Assembly (NCBI GenBank): GCA_014904985.1
Contig: MU129290.1
Span: 1 to 35,010, forward strand
Source of the DNA: Hydnum rufescens UP504
Taxonomy: Eukaryota; Basidiomycota; Agaricomycetes; Cantharellales; Hydnaceae
Direction: 5' to 3'
DNA: 35,010 bases
In this document: positions 1 through 10,113 of the stretch, piece after piece
How the letters are laid out: every line of letters starts with the position of its first letter
Numbering within the stretch: position 1 is the first letter of the stretch
Notes under the pieces: model-generated
What the model saw: the letters and a program-made list of their open reading frames with translations, nothing else
What the model was told of the DNA's origin: nothing
Databases searched by the model: none
Translations under genes and position numbers: made by a program

Positions 1-884
1 CTAAATGGATAATTGGGTTCATTTCGAATAGGGCTGACACAATCCAGGTTAGGTTGTGACTTTAGTCGTCTGAAATAGATCCAGGCATATTCAGTCGCTC
101 CTAGCACAGCGCACGGGTGACTGGCGATATTGAGCTTTTCACTGGCAGCTCGCAACCGTATAACCTCATCAACGTCGGGCATCACACCAATCCCCTCAGT
201 TCCTCGAACCGGATCAAAGAGATATCCCGCCGACTGGATCGTTTAAGGCCAGAATTTTTGATGGAGGTGCAGCTTTGTCTTACGGAGACTTTCCACATGA
301 AAATGAGGGGGCCGAACAAGTCAGTCGCCAGAGGTGGCGGACATGGGAATAATAACACGGACGGTTGAGAAGATGACATTCCAGATCCGATTTGAGGTGA
401 TTTTGTCTAGAAGCACCGATGGCAATCGTAGAGATCCAATATCCTGTTCAACAACGCATCCAATGTTATTCAATTCCAGAGGGACGTAAGCATTCCAAGG
501 AGTGTGGGAAATAGAGGGGCTATACGTCGAGGATAAGCGAGTGTTGCTCAGAAAGAGGAAACAATTTCCCACAATTCTGCTAAAATAGAGCGAATTCCCC
601 CATCAAGCAGAATGGATTTTGTCAAAGTGTAGGCCAGCTAGCTGTGAGCTGGTCAATTTCCTAGAGAGAGAATCTGAGGGAGGATTCCTGTATTTCAATT
701 GGTCAGAGTTGGCGGCCCAAAAAGGAAATATCGGAGAGCGCCACAGAGGAACCCAAAGGCAGCACCCATTTTCTCATCGGCCAAACACTTGTCTCTACTA
801 CTGGCATGTGGTTATTGAATGGTTAACATTGTCTCGTGAAGACAATGCATAAATTAATTACTAGAGGAGTGTGAGAGATTTTCA

Positions 885-1100
885 AATAATTACTTTACCA
901 ATCTCGGTGCGTGAGGGCAGCAGATACGACTCTGCACTGGGCGGGCGGGTTTCTCTTCTAATTTCTTCTCTTATGAGCCAGTAGAAAAAAATAAGAGTGA
1001 GTGGGGTGGGAAAGAAGGTGCCTAGAGTCTCCCCTCCCAGACAGCACAAATATCTCAGACGACGAGATGATGTGATGGCAACCAGAAGCAAACGGACTGC
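885..1100. repeat. weak diverged direct repeat, copy 1
   Basis: This segment and 1550-1795 share the order of several short blocks: ACCAATCT near the start, a GTGGG(G)TGGGAAA block followed by AGGT and CCT(C)TAG-like bases, and AAGCAAA(A)CG near the end. Between the blocks similarity is poor. It may be an ancient duplication or a degraded MITE, and chance similarity is not excluded. Confidence 0.25.
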
Positions 1101-1549
1101 TGCATCGCATGATTTAATGGGTAATCTCAGTCACTATTTGGCAAACTAAGGATGGATTATGTACCTAATGAGGTAATCTGCATGGTGTACAGATAAGCAT
1201 GAGGTGCGGTTACGATGGGGGGACTTTACTATTTGGCGCACTGAGGAAAGGTCCCCGCGGCCAAATTCGGCAGGCATGGTGTTTGCGTGGACGCTCCGTT
1301 AACATGATTATGCCTTCAGACTATGAGCTCTATGGGCTGGAATGCCCTTGGTTCCAGCTGAGGACCAAAAGATCACGACTTGATGACTGGATTGCCCTAA
1401 TATTGATTCTGATCCTCTGAACTGCTCCACTTGAATTAGCAGGTAGATGGTTTTTCCCGATGAGTTTTCACATGGCTTCGAAGTACGCTTGATTTAATTT
1501 CCCAATAATTTCGAAAGGCCACGCTTATGGATCAGCTTGCTATACATTA

Positions 1550-1795
1550 CCAATCTAAGTCTGCTAGTTGGTGTGTGTGAGAGACTGCGAAGCAGCTGTT
1601 TCGGCCGTCGCAGCAGAATTGACTATGCGGGTGCGTGGGATACCCTGTTGCTCTCACGACTAACCTGGTAGTACAAGGGGTTAGGCAGGTGGGTGGGAAA
1701 AAGAGGTATCTAAGGCTTCCTCTAGGCGGTGCAAAAGATGTCCCTATTGTCATTGCACTCGTCACCGAAAGCAAAACGCACTTTGTCCAAATCCT
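1550..1795. repeat. weak diverged direct repeat, copy 2
   Basis: Partner of the segment at 885-1100, with the same block order: ACCAATCT, GTGGGTGGGAAAAAGAGGT, then GAAAGCAAAACG. Identity outside these blocks is low, so the repeat call is tentative. Confidence 0.25.
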
Positions 1796-2459
1796 TCGCT
1801 AAGCCCCCCTCCGCTTCCTCGTGCTTTGGACCAAGAGGATTATATTTATAGTAATTTGCAGTACCCCTGAAACTGGATCCGAAAACGCTTTCGGACCGTA
1901 TTCACCGCCCCCGTTCGAATTAAGCGTCTATTCGAGCCTCCAGCACGGAACACCCAAAATGTTCGCGGTATCTGACCTCCACGCGGCTCAAGGGACAAAG
2001 ACGTAGAGACCAGGAACGCTGGTGAGAGTGAGGGTATGTATCGATATTTTCAGTGCTCAGTACGGATACAGGAGTGGGACAAACAACAGGCAGGCCTGAT
2101 GGAAGTGGGGCAAAAGTTATTAAAACAACACGTCCAAGTAAAGACGAGAAAGACGGAGTCAATGAGTCGTATGACGCGATGATATGGAATGAGTGAGTGA
2201 TACAGTGGCCATGTGAGAACGGGCAAGCAGATCGTGGGGTTGGAGTGATGGGACAAATGAATTACGAATGGGATTCAGAGACCAAAGAATACGAAAGGAT
2301 ATTAGACATGAATCGTCACCAAGGAGAAACGCAAAGGGAAGAACAGGCCATGAATACTGCCCATATCCTTCCTCCAGGTGAAATTGGGGAAGAGGCCGCG
2401 GGGAAGCTGGATGGCCTTTTGACGAGATACTAGTCCCAATAGTCGTCTTGGCAGGGTCC

Positions 2460-3640
2460 TGCTGATGCCAACGCCAGCATTGATATTACTCGTCAGGATA
2501 CTGGGATCCATATCCCTCGTGGGTGTCGTTGGCTCAGGACTGAAGACATTCCGCGGAATACTTTCGACAGAGCGACTGCCCAGGCTGCCGGGGGAACCAA
2601 GAGAGCCGGTGTAGACAGTCTTCGACCCATGTATATGTAGCCTCCTCTGCTTCGCCGCCACCCCAGCAGCTCCCACCTCGGAAAAAGTACTAGAAGACGA
2701 GGGAGTAATACGCACCGTAGCGTTTGGCACGACAGTGGGACCGGTAGCCAAGTGATCCGCCTCTGTGGACGATACCCTGACATTCCCACCGATAGCGCTG
2801 CCGTGCCGCGACGACCACTGCACTCAGCCTGTTTCCTTGAAATCTCCGCTTCACCTAATTTCTCGAGTACGGTCATTCCCAGATGACGAGCTTCGTCACG
2901 GAGCTCAAAGAGCACCTCCATGCGAGCGGCGGAGGAAGCTGGCATTTGAAATAGACCGTGGGGGAGGGGAGACGTGCGGAAGTTGCTATACTTCGGAGGA
3001 AAGCGAGAATGTGGGCATACGGGGAGGAGGTCTGCCGAGAAATATGTGCATTCTGGAGGATTTTTGTTCGGAAGTGGTGGTCCGGAGACCCATGGCTTCC
3101 TGGTGTATCTGGAAGAACGGGGACATCGAGGAAGGAGGTGGGCTTGGACTTGCAGCCACTGGGGTGAGGGCTACACGGTATTCGGAGAGACGACAGGAAA
3201 TCGCTGTGTATGCATGGTTGTGCAAAGGGACCAAGAGGCAGTCTCAAGTTGTACGAGGATTTGAGCGGGAGGTAAGTCGAGGGTTCAACACGGGACCATT
3301 AGCACCGAGGAGAAGGGCGATCACGGTCGCGACACCTGATGACGAAGAGTCGACCGTGAAGCCAGAGATAGTTCTGTAGTTAGGCAGCGGTGGAAGCTCC
3401 ATGGAGCTTAGAGCCAGGCGACGCCACTCTCAACACAAGTCGGAACGGTGATGTTTCTGGGGCGCGTGGAAGCGGAGGTTCGCGTTTGGGCTTCGGTGGC
3501 GTGTGGGTTTGTGACCGGTAGGGGGAGACGGGGTAGGAGGGCTGTGTGCCGGATGCCCCGTTTGGGTGGAACAGCGCGGAGCAAGGTCAAAGACGTCCTC
3601 ATCTTCCTCTTGCTCAACGATGCTCGTAGTTGCCAGTACT
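2460..3640 (-). pseudogene. possible broken protein gene, function not recognised
   Basis: On the minus strand several consecutive stretches have protein-like composition but lie in different frames. About 3620-3430 gives an acidic start (VEQEEDEDVFDLAP) followed by a Pro/Ser/His-rich stretch. About 2945-2823 gives a charged helical stretch containing FELRDEARHLGMTVLEKL. About 2823-2460 gives a Ser/Thr/Pro-rich, disordered-looking tail. The last two are joined only by a change of frame, with no credible intron between them. The region is also more GC-rich than its flanks. No family was recognised. It could be a decayed host gene or chance open frames; the overlapping plus-strand frame at 2765-3379 is the alternative. 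Confidence 0.28.
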
Positions 3641-3800
3641 AGAGCATCTGTGGGGGGTGCGCAATCCGAGCATCCATTTCAAGAGTGCGAGGGACAACGC
3701 TTTTGAAGCGCGTATTAGAGATTAGCTCACCATGTGGACCTGACTGCTTTGCACAGGAAATCAATTGATGGTCGGATGCAAATTTTCGGCGACGGTTGAG

Positions 3801-3905
3801 TAGTGTTGCCGCGACTTGACTTGGCGTGACTTGGACTTGACTTCGGGGGACTCTGTGAGATTTCCGAATGGCTTGACTTATCTCCGAAGTCCAAGTCAGA
3901 TTCGG
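3801..3905. repeat. hAT terminal and subterminal motif cluster
   Basis: Within about 100 bp there are at least four copies of an AAGTCAAG / CTTGACTT-like motif in both orientations, right next to the TAGTGTTGCCG putative terminus. Such clusters are known binding sites for hAT transposases. The role is inferred from position and pattern only. Confidence 0.5.
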
Positions 3906-3986
3906 GATTCGGCTTGCGCTCAAGACTGACTCCAGTCACATATATTATGTAATTATAGTCGAGCACGTCCTTAGTTGAGCACATCC

Positions 3987-5411
3987 TTAGTCTTCAACCA
4001 ATGCTTCCAGCATCTTGTCCAATTCCGTACCCTCGGCACCTAATATATCTTGAAGCGTGTTCATGTCATCATCCTGGTCAACCTGCATATTGGTAATCGG
4101 GGTCTTCCAGCCATCCATGAAGTCCAGCCGCTTTTTCTTCAGCATAAACTTCAGCATCTGTAAGGCTTCCATAAGCTTGGGCTTAATGCGATTCCGCCTT
4201 TTGGTCATGGTCTTGGAGCTTGATGAAAAGACATGCTCGCACGGGACCGATGAAGCTTGAATTGGTAAATAGTCCATTGCCATCCTGAACCACATTGGGT
4301 ATATGTGTTCATTCTCCTATAGGGGCATGGTATTAGTATATGACTGAAATTGGAGTTGAACACAATCCGCACCTGCCAGAATGCAAGTATAGGTTTTGAA
4401 TGTGGAGTCCACTTTGCAGACATATATGCTAGGTATTCATGATCAATGCTGGTTTCATCATTTTCACCATCTTTGTCATCATCTGCATCAATGAGGCCAA
4501 GCATGATTCATGCATTCTCATGGATTTCAGTTGCTGATGTCCCATTCGGAGTTGTATTTGAGTCTCCTGCCCTATACTGCACAAGCTAAATAAACATTAT
4601 GAGTTAGTCCACCAAAGTGACTCGAAAGCTATGCCAAACCTCGTCTTTTATCCACTCCACTGCCATCTCCACTTCTATTGGGTCCCAATTCCTGATGATG
4701 AAGGATAACTTGATCACTGGATTAAGAGCTGTATGGTAAATCTTGTCAGTATATCATATGGGGCAAATGTAATATATGAATAGCATACCCATCACAATCA
4801 CATATGCACGAGTTTTGCCTGCCTTCTCATGGTATTGGTTAAGTCACTCCATACCCTCTAGCACAAATGGCGTAACATCCGGATTCTTTGCCATATGTTC
4901 CTCCCACTGATTTTGAAGGGACTGGAATGCCGGCAAAGTGCCACTAAGGATCAGGGTGGCCTCACCTGACATCAACTGCTGAACAGAATGTGGATACTGG
5001 TGCGTTACATGTGAGCCCACAGAGAGTTGAAGAAATGTGATCAAAGACATACCGCTAAGACACGTCATATCTTCTCTGCCATTTTCCACTCATCGTTGCT
5101 TAAGGTCTTGTTTTGGAGATCATGATACTTGCGCCGAGCAAACATTGCTGTGATTGCCTGAGAATACAATCAGCCTAGGTATGTAAATCCATCCTTTTTG
5201 GCAGCTTACCAGTCATGCTGGTATCACCCTGTCCAACATCCCATGTACTGAATCCCATCTTGTGTCTACATCTTGAAGGAGTTTGAGCTCAGGGACTCAT
5301 GGGACAAATTCCCCATCCTCATTGCCCTTTTTGATTATTTCGAGGAACCCTATGCAGCAATCATTGGATGCATGGATAGTGTTGATGAGATTGTGTAGCC
5401 GACCCATAACA
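3987..5411 (-). pseudogene. hAT transposase, C-terminal half (with hATC domain)
   Basis: This is the catalytic-core end and dimerisation domain of a hAT transposase, read leftward. After the LTR insertion the protein resumes with VMGRLHNLINTIHASN and LLQDVDTRWDSVHGML, typical of the core. Exons then cover FARRKYHDLQNKTL, a stretch near 5000-4850, and WDPIEVEMAVEWIKDE. The last exon (4295-3987) is a clear hATC domain with the family signature DYLPIQASSVPCEHVFSSS and KRRNRI, and ends with an acidic tail. Short GT-AG introns separate the pieces. In-frame TGA codons (for example after GEFVP, and after the segment ending VLEGME) and the LTR insertion make it non-functional. Family assignment is firm; exact exon limits are not. 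Confidence 0.75.
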
Positions 5412-5905
5412 TTGCCTGTAGAAGTACAAGCATATCTGGGTCAAAGAAATGCTTTTTAGGCTATTTCAGCTCTAAGTCTTACCAGGCAGCCACACTAGTA
5501 AAGCCGGGTGACCTAGACATGTAATTAGGTAACCTGGTAAGGCTAGCCTTGGGACTTAAGAGTCCTTTTGATCCATAAATGGTAGTCAATATTGAGGGAA
5601 ATATTAAGGGCCATAGCAACCCTAAATTAGACCTCATAAAGGCACCATAGCAACACCATTAGGAGATGCTGTGCTCTTCCAGAACATGAACTCCACCTTT
5701 CTAGAACCATTGCTGTGCTACACCCTTCTAGAATGTGTGAGTCATGAGATATTTTTAGGATAGAACAATAAGTTCATTTAGGAACAATAAGGCATATGAG
5801 TCATAGATGAGTCATAGGTTATTTTTAGGATAGAACAAAAGGTTCATTTCCCATCCTTCTATAACTAGACAGGGGAATGCTTCATAATAGGGGCTCTCTG
5901 ACAGG

Positions 5906-5914
5906 CATAAAAGG
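5906..5914 (+). promoter_or_regulatory. TATA-like box in solo LTR
   Basis: CATAAAAGG lies about 30 bp upstream of the tandem-repeat block. This is the usual arrangement of U3 promoter and transcribed R/U5 leader in an LTR. Inferred from motif and position only. Confidence 0.4.
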
Positions 5915-5938
5915 AGGGGGAATCTTAGGTAGAAGAAC

Positions 5939-6248
5939 AAGAAATTCAGAAGCAGCTCCCCAGCAATCTCTCTATTCTTCACACACCCAGAAGAAATTCA
6001 GAGGCAGCTCCCCAGCAATCTCTCTATTCTTCACACACCCAGAAGAAATTCAGAGGCAGCTCCCCAGCAGTCTCTCCTATTCTTCACACACCCAGAAGAA
6101 ATTCAGAGGTAGCCCTGGCAGTCTCTCTATTCTTCAAACACCCAGAAGAAATTCAGAGGTAGCCCCTGGCAGTCTCTCTATTCTTCACACACCCAGAAGA
6201 AATCTGGAGGTAGCTCCCTAGCAATCCCTCTTTTCTTCACACATCCAG
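5939..6248 (+). repeat. six tandem copies of a ~52 bp unit
   Basis: Six head-to-tail units of 50-53 bp each begin AAGAAATTCAGA or AAGAAATCTGGA and end near TTCACACACCCAG. Units 1-3 share CAGCTCCCCAGCA, units 4-5 are shortened to TAGCCC(C)TGGCA, and unit 6 is the most diverged. The block lies in the presumed transcribed leader of the solo LTR. Confidence 0.9.
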
Positions 6249-6680
6249 ATCACCTTAGCCACACTAAAGACTAAGTTCTACAGTAGAAAAGGAAAATCTG
6301 ACTTCACAAGTATTGGAAGACCAAGCCTCAGTAACTTAAGCCTAGCATAAATAAGTCTAGCACAGCTTATCAAGAGGAAGATCTTCAGTACGCTTGGAGA
6401 GGATTTAAGGCCCTTAGTAACCTGTAACAAGTCTTACCTAAGTTCTTGATCGACTTCACACCCTTCTCACACTTTAGCCCTTATTCACCAACCTTTCAAC
6501 CTTTCATCTCTTTCATCCAAACCCTCCACACACTCTCTCTACCCCTATATCCAGCCCTTGATTCTTACACCTATCTCAGTAATAAGAACCAGTTCCTTGT
6601 CGTTTACTAAAGACTAAGTCTAGACTCTGTCGTTCGACTTGCTCTTGTTTTCTTCTGAACATTGGCAGAAAACCCCTACA

Positions 6681-8204
6681 TCGCCTTCAGGCACTTTCTT
6701 CAGGAGTGTCAGGATATGTTGAACCACAATATTAATTACATGTGCAAAACACCTAAGGGTATGTGGCTTAGTAGGTGAGCAAAGTAAATGAACTCTACAT
6801 ACCGGATCCTGTTGTCACCAGTGGAGAATCGTATACCCTTGGCTTTTGAAATCCTTTCAAACTCCACCATGAAGGTGTTGTTACTAGCATTGTTGAGAGT
6901 CCACCACCCAGTCTAGTGTGGGTTAGCTAGTTGAGTCCAATAATAATCACTAGATGAGTAGGTGGCAGCAGCACACCTTCTGGAGGACATTCATACATTC
7001 AAGCATGGACTTAGCAGCACTGCAAAGGGAGTTCCCATCATGACTCCCTGGGATATGGTGGAATGCAATCAGATCAGCATGAAGCACTAGTGTCCCATCT
7101 TTGGAATGCTGTATCCAGTGTGTGGTGATAGCCATATAGGGGCAGAGTCAGCTGTCTGACCATATATCTACTGTAAATGATATTTTCCCAAGGGAACCCT
7201 GATAGAGGAATGGTTCAGTAGTGAGAATAAGAGAAAATATGGCTATGCCTTACTGTGATCTCCTTTTTAAGCTTATTAAACTCTTCAAGCCACCTTGTGA
7301 AAATGGCACCTTGGACTGCAGTACATCTCAGTATGTCTTTGTTGGTCAGAGTCTCATTCATGTGAAGTAAAAGAGCACAAAATTCTGGGCACTCAATAAC
7401 ATTTAGAGACTTTGGGAATGTACCATATCAAACTCCTAGACCATTTGTGTAAATACTTAGCACATACCTGATCATCTGCTGTAATCCAGTTAGTGAGATG
7501 CCTGATAAATCCCTCTCTAGTGAATGCCTCTTTTATGATTTGTTTTTCAGCTTGGGAGCTCTTTTCTTGTTCATGATCCTTCTGAATAGATTCAATCATG
7601 ATTTCCCAGCCATGTGTTTTGCATGCTTCGTGATATTCATTTGGATGATGGGCTTCTATATGTTTCCAGAGTGTTGATGTACTTGAATTGGCATAGACCC
7701 AAGTGCGACCATCATCAGGTTTCTTAGCATTTGAATCCTTATAGAGAGACCTGCCCATTGAGGATTAATATCTGCATTTCCCAAGACCTGATGTAGAATT
7801 GATGAAACTTGCAAAATTTACATACTGCTCATCCTCAGCCTTCCTCTGGAGATTGTGACTTATACCGCAGAAACAAATGGTCAATATCCAGGGTCTTTGC
7901 AGTTCCCTTTTTTGGTATCTTCAATGGGCTGTGAATGGACAGTGAATTTTGTATATTGTATTGGGCACCCCAGTGGTGTGCAGGCAGGGGTGTTTTGAGT
8001 TGTGCTGAAAGGTTGGTCAGTCGGCTCTTTATGGTAATAATAGGGCTATCAGTATGGGGGAACAGACATACATGGGGTATTATGCATGGACACGCCCTGG
8101 CCCACTCCATCAACACTATGCACTGGTGTTCCCCCAACTAGCTCAAGCTGAGGATCAATGTTGAGTCTTGCATGCTTCTGAGTGTCAGATTGGGGTGCAT
8201 TGCT
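6681..8204 (-). pseudogene. hAT transposase, N-terminal half (BED-like finger and core start)
   Basis: The protein reads leftward from 8204. An N-terminal stretch includes NAPQSDTQKHARLNIDPQ. A BED-like DNA-binding region near 7750-7620 retains TLWKHIEAHHP, though its cysteines are not evident in the open frame. The RNase H-fold core then begins with GKISFTVDIWSDS and continues through HADLIAFHHIPGSHDG, WTLNNASNN, and CFAHVINIVVQHIL. Four short introns are visible on the minus strand: 7467-7410, 7253-7199, 6976-6913 and 6802-6753 (50-64 bp, GT-AG). A TGA interrupts the core after WSDS. The reading frame runs exactly into the target duplication of the LTR at 6681-6685 and resumes at 5411, confirming that one gene was split. 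Confidence 0.75.
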
Positions 8205-8283
8205 CAGGCTGGTCAGCCACTTTTCCGCATCATATTAGATATGATGAGCCTTGCATTTATTGATCTAACAAGATGTTTATACC

Positions 8284-8304
8284 AGGGGGCCCCCAGGGGC
8301 CCCT
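8284..8304. repeat. GGGGCCCC-type palindromic module, element 1 left
   Basis: AGGGGGCCCCCAGGGGCCCCT is two abutting palindromes about 80 bp inside the terminus. Read on the minus strand it directly follows a TTTGGCAG acceptor-like site. The same module occurs inverted at the right end of element 2 (14546-14565). Confidence 0.8.
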
Positions 8305-8376
8305 GCCAAATCATTATTTATTAATTTATTATTATTATTATATTAGTATATACATCCATCAGTTCACCCTGTACCC

Positions 8377-8405
8377 AAGAAGAGCAGCCAGAGGCTGCTC
8401 TTCTT
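8377..8405. other. intron-type hairpin (X class), element 1
   Basis: A 13 bp perfect stem, AAGAAGAGCAGCC with its reverse complement around loop AGA. It matches the hairpin at 10201-10229 in element 2. On the minus strand it is preceded by GTAAGT-like donors and followed by a TACTAATAT branch-like site. Confidence 0.85.
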
Positions 8406-8613
8406 TCACAATTATAGCTAAAAGAAAAAAAGACTTGCCTAAAGGGGATACTTACCTCCACCCCAGTCAGGGGTGCCATTCGCCAGTTTCATTCATGGGT
8501 TTCATCATGGGTTTCATTCATGGCATGTCATTCAGCGGTTTGTGGTCGGGGTCGGGGGTTTGTGCAGGTTCTGCTACAAGATCTAGATAAATAAATAATA
8601 GATTAATGCAGCA

Positions 8614-8643
8614 CAAAAAGAGCAGCTTTTGCTGCTCTTTTTG
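8614..8643. other. intron-type hairpin (X class), element 1
   Basis: A 13 bp perfect stem, CAAAAAGAGCAGC with its reverse complement and a TTTT loop. On the minus strand it lies between an AAGGTGAGT donor (near 8675) and a TTATCTAG acceptor (near 8582). Confidence 0.85.
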
Positions 8644-8679
8644 CACTGTTGTATCTACTGGAAAAAAAGACTCACCTTG

Positions 8680-8713
8680 TGACCACACACCCGCAGCGGT
8701 GGGTGCGTGGTCA
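8680..8713. other. exon-end hairpin (Y class), element 1
   Basis: TGACCACACACCCGC pairs with GGTGGGTGCGTGGTCA, with CpG-type mismatches. On the minus strand it ends just before the GTGAGT donor. It is homologous to 11477-11510 in element 2. Confidence 0.8.
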
Positions 8714-9002
8714 TGCGTTTTCCTTTTTGGGCGGCTGCTTGTTGTGGTTGCAGAGATAGGAAGCAAGATGCTGATTCAACGCCAGCAATTGCCAATATTC
8801 AAGAAGCACCCAAGCGCTGGCACTGCAAGCACAGTACACAATAGTACCAAGCATGTATATTTAAAATAAATAATATATAAATAAATATTTGTCCAGAAAA
8901 ACCTGAAGAAGACCATGATAATGAGTCAGAGCTCAATAAAGCATGAGATGGCTAATTGCAGAGTGGATTGGGCCACTTCTACGCATCAGAATTGGCCAAA
9001 TT

Positions 9003-9192
9003 TAAATATAGTAGTGCAGATATACACTCTACATGGCGATTGATTATCTCGGACGATTCTTGCATTTTTTTCAATTTTTCATGCCTTCAATTCCCTATTT
9101 AGGGAATTGAAGGTGGAAAAATTGAAAAATGCAAGAATCGTCCGAGATAATCAATCCCCATGTAGAGTGTATATATTGACACTACTATATTT
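9003..9192. repeat. 190 bp palindrome, element 1
   Basis: An inverted repeat centred at 9098/9099 in CCTATTTAGG. Both arms contain the same bases out to the TATATAC...ACTACTATATTT blocks. It is a shortened version of the 650 bp palindrome at the centre of element 2. A little past the right arm the sequence changes to an unrelated segment. Confidence 0.9.
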
Positions 9193-9307
9193 GACCTAAT
9201 ACTTGGCCAATTTCTGATCGCCATAGATAGGGCCACCATCACGTCCATGCAATAACGCCGCTTGTCATAAGCTAATCTGGTGCTCCTTCTTGGGATAATA
9301 TTTGCAG

Positions 9308-9554
9308 GCCTTTGCCACTGCAAGAACACCATGCTGTTTGGACTCAGGTTCAACATGAAATGGAGTTTGATGCTACTGCCATATCAGATCTCCAGCCTCC
9401 CCTGACTACTCGAAGGAATGAGAGATCATCTGCAGACTATGATTCTGATGCAAGTTCTGATGATACAGAGGGTGGAGAGTTGGAAGAGTCCTTCGAGCCA
9501 CAGGAGGCCAGTTTGATAGTTGCTATGGATCAAGCTAGTGTAGAAGAAGCCTAG
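9308..9554 (+). pseudogene. terminal exon-like fragment of unknown protein
   Basis: An open frame of about 80 codons follows an acceptor-like ATAATATTTGCAG (AG at 9306-9307) and ends at TAG. The product is strongly acidic in its second half (DYDSDASSDDTEGGELEE), as in C-terminal tails of many transposon proteins. No catalytic motif is present and no upstream exon was identified. It may be the last exon of a transposase gene carried or captured by element 1. Family not recognised. Confidence 0.35.
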
Positions 9555-9867
9555 GATTATGATTCATTTTCCTATGTATAAATTCTTTAGTTGGTTTATT
9601 GTTTTTGATTGATTGGATGAATGACAGATGCCAAACTTGCATAAAGCCTAACAGAATTCTCAAGTCCGTACTTTGATCTCAAATAAAGCCTAGTAAAAGT
9701 TCAAGTCCATACTTTGATCTCAAATTGATGTCAAAACTATGTCAAAACTGCACTTGTTCGATATAAAGGCCCCTTTTGATCAATATTTGATATCAAAAGA
9801 GAACACAGGCCTATTAGGTCCTATACAAACATCAAAATGACATGCCTTTTGAGATCAATGGAAGTGT
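9555..9867. other. non-coding right part of element 1
   Basis: An AT-rich stretch containing an imperfect direct repeat of about 45 bp around TCAAGTCCRTACTTTGATCTC (near 9660 and 9704), plus TTTGATATCAAA-like half-palindromes. No open frame was found. It leads into the CTGACCAGCCTG terminus. Confidence 0.5.
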
Positions 9868-9879
9868 CTGACCAGCCTG

Positions 9880-9982
9880 GCATGCATTGCTTTCCCTGTT
9901 TCTTCTATATAAACCTATGCTAGCCTTGTGACTCGGCAACCAATCGATTATGGTTCCCACATTGCAGGCTTTCCGTTTCTAC
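9880..9982 (+). repeat. Copia 5' LTR remnant
   Basis: From GCATGCATTGCTTT to GTTTCTAC it matches the 3' LTR at 24135-24318, including CTATATAAACC and ACCAATCGATTATGGTTCCC. It lacks about 80 bp present in the 3' LTR and the first ~100 bp of the LTR. The final base (A) and the primer site continue at 14698 after element 2, so this is the 5' LTR of the Copia element to the right, split by insertion. Confidence 0.85.
9975..9982. repeat. 8 bp target-site duplication, left of element 2
   Basis: GTTTCTAC, identical to 14690-14697. Joining the outer flanks restores the Copia LTR end and primer-site junction (GTTTCTACA followed by GGTTATGGGCCC). Confidence 0.85.
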
Positions 9983-10060
9983 CAGGCTGGTCAGCCACTT
10001 TTCCACATCATATTAGATATGATGAGCCTTGTGTTTATTGATCTAACAAGATGTTTATAC

Positions 10061-10113
10061 CAGGGGCCCCAGGGGCCCCTGCAATACAATCAAGAGCCCC
10101 CCCAGGGGCCCCT
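10061..10113. repeat. GGGGCCCC-type palindromic modules, element 2 left
   Basis: Two modules, CAGGGGCCCCAGGGGCCCCT (10061-10080) and AGCCCCCCCAGGGGCCCCT (10095-10113). On the minus strand each is directly preceded by an acceptor-like sequence (TTTGGCAG and TATTGCAG). Confidence 0.8.

Larger units (their letters stand above)
1..2450. other. region without recognisable genes
   Basis: All open frames here are short (under about 85 codons) and overlap on both strands. None shows a domain I recognise or coding-like composition. There is no RNA gene, LTR terminus or long inverted repeat that I can see. The only structure noticed is a weak, diverged direct repeat (about 885-1100 and 1550-1795), listed separately. 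The stretch could be intergenic DNA or very old repeat remains. Confidence 0.5.
5417..6680 (+). mobile_element. solo LTR of an LTR retrotransposon, inserted in hAT
   Basis: The segment starts TGTAGAAGTAC and ends AACCCCTACA, so it has TG...CA ends with a TGTAG/CTACA inverted terminus. It is flanked by TTGCC (5412-5416) and TCGCC (6681-6685), a 5 bp target duplication with one CpG-type difference. Removing it with one duplication rejoins the hAT reading frame (KVPEGD to VMGRLHN), which fixes both ends. Plus orientation is favoured by a TATA-like CATAAAAGG at 5906 and an AATAAG near the right end. No internal retroelement genes are present, so it is a solo LTR left by LTR-LTR recombination. Confidence 0.8.
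3801..8204 (-). mobile_element. decayed hAT DNA transposon, interrupted
   Basis: The element carries a multi-exon hAT transposase on the minus strand (3987-8204). Its 3' terminus is probably at 3801, where the plus strand starts TAGTGTTGCCGCGACTTGAC. That resembles hAT terminal inverted repeats and is followed by several CTTGACTT-type motifs. A 1,264 bp solo LTR (5417-6680) splits it. Its other end is not found: coding sequence runs up to 8204, where element 1 begins. The hAT was therefore there first, was hit by an LTR retrotransposon, and was then cut by the element-1 junction. Confidence 0.7.
8205..9879. mobile_element. element 1: short relative of the hairpin-array transposon
   Basis: It starts CAGGCTGGTCAG (8205-8216) and ends with the perfect inverse CTGACCAGCCTG (9868-9879). 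Its left 400 bp matches the left end of element 2 (8205-8600 against about 9983-10455). The next ~590 bp matches element 2 from its first left unit into the central palindrome (8600-9192 against about 11400-11990). It therefore lacks the intervening units. The right 690 bp is unrelated to element 2 and carries an exon-like acidic open frame. The base octamer GCATTGCT lies directly left of the element and again 4 bp beyond its right end, so the target duplication is uncertain. Confidence 0.7.

Noticed and set aside
5877..6221. 114-codon open frame over the 52 bp repeats
   Set aside because: It follows the tandem repeats with changing unit lengths inside a solo LTR and has no non-repeat protein sequence.
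5490..6700. Solo LTR starting at TAGTAAAGCC or TGTAATTAGG
   Set aside because: Those starts leave no target duplication and do not restore the hAT frame. The start at 5417 does both.
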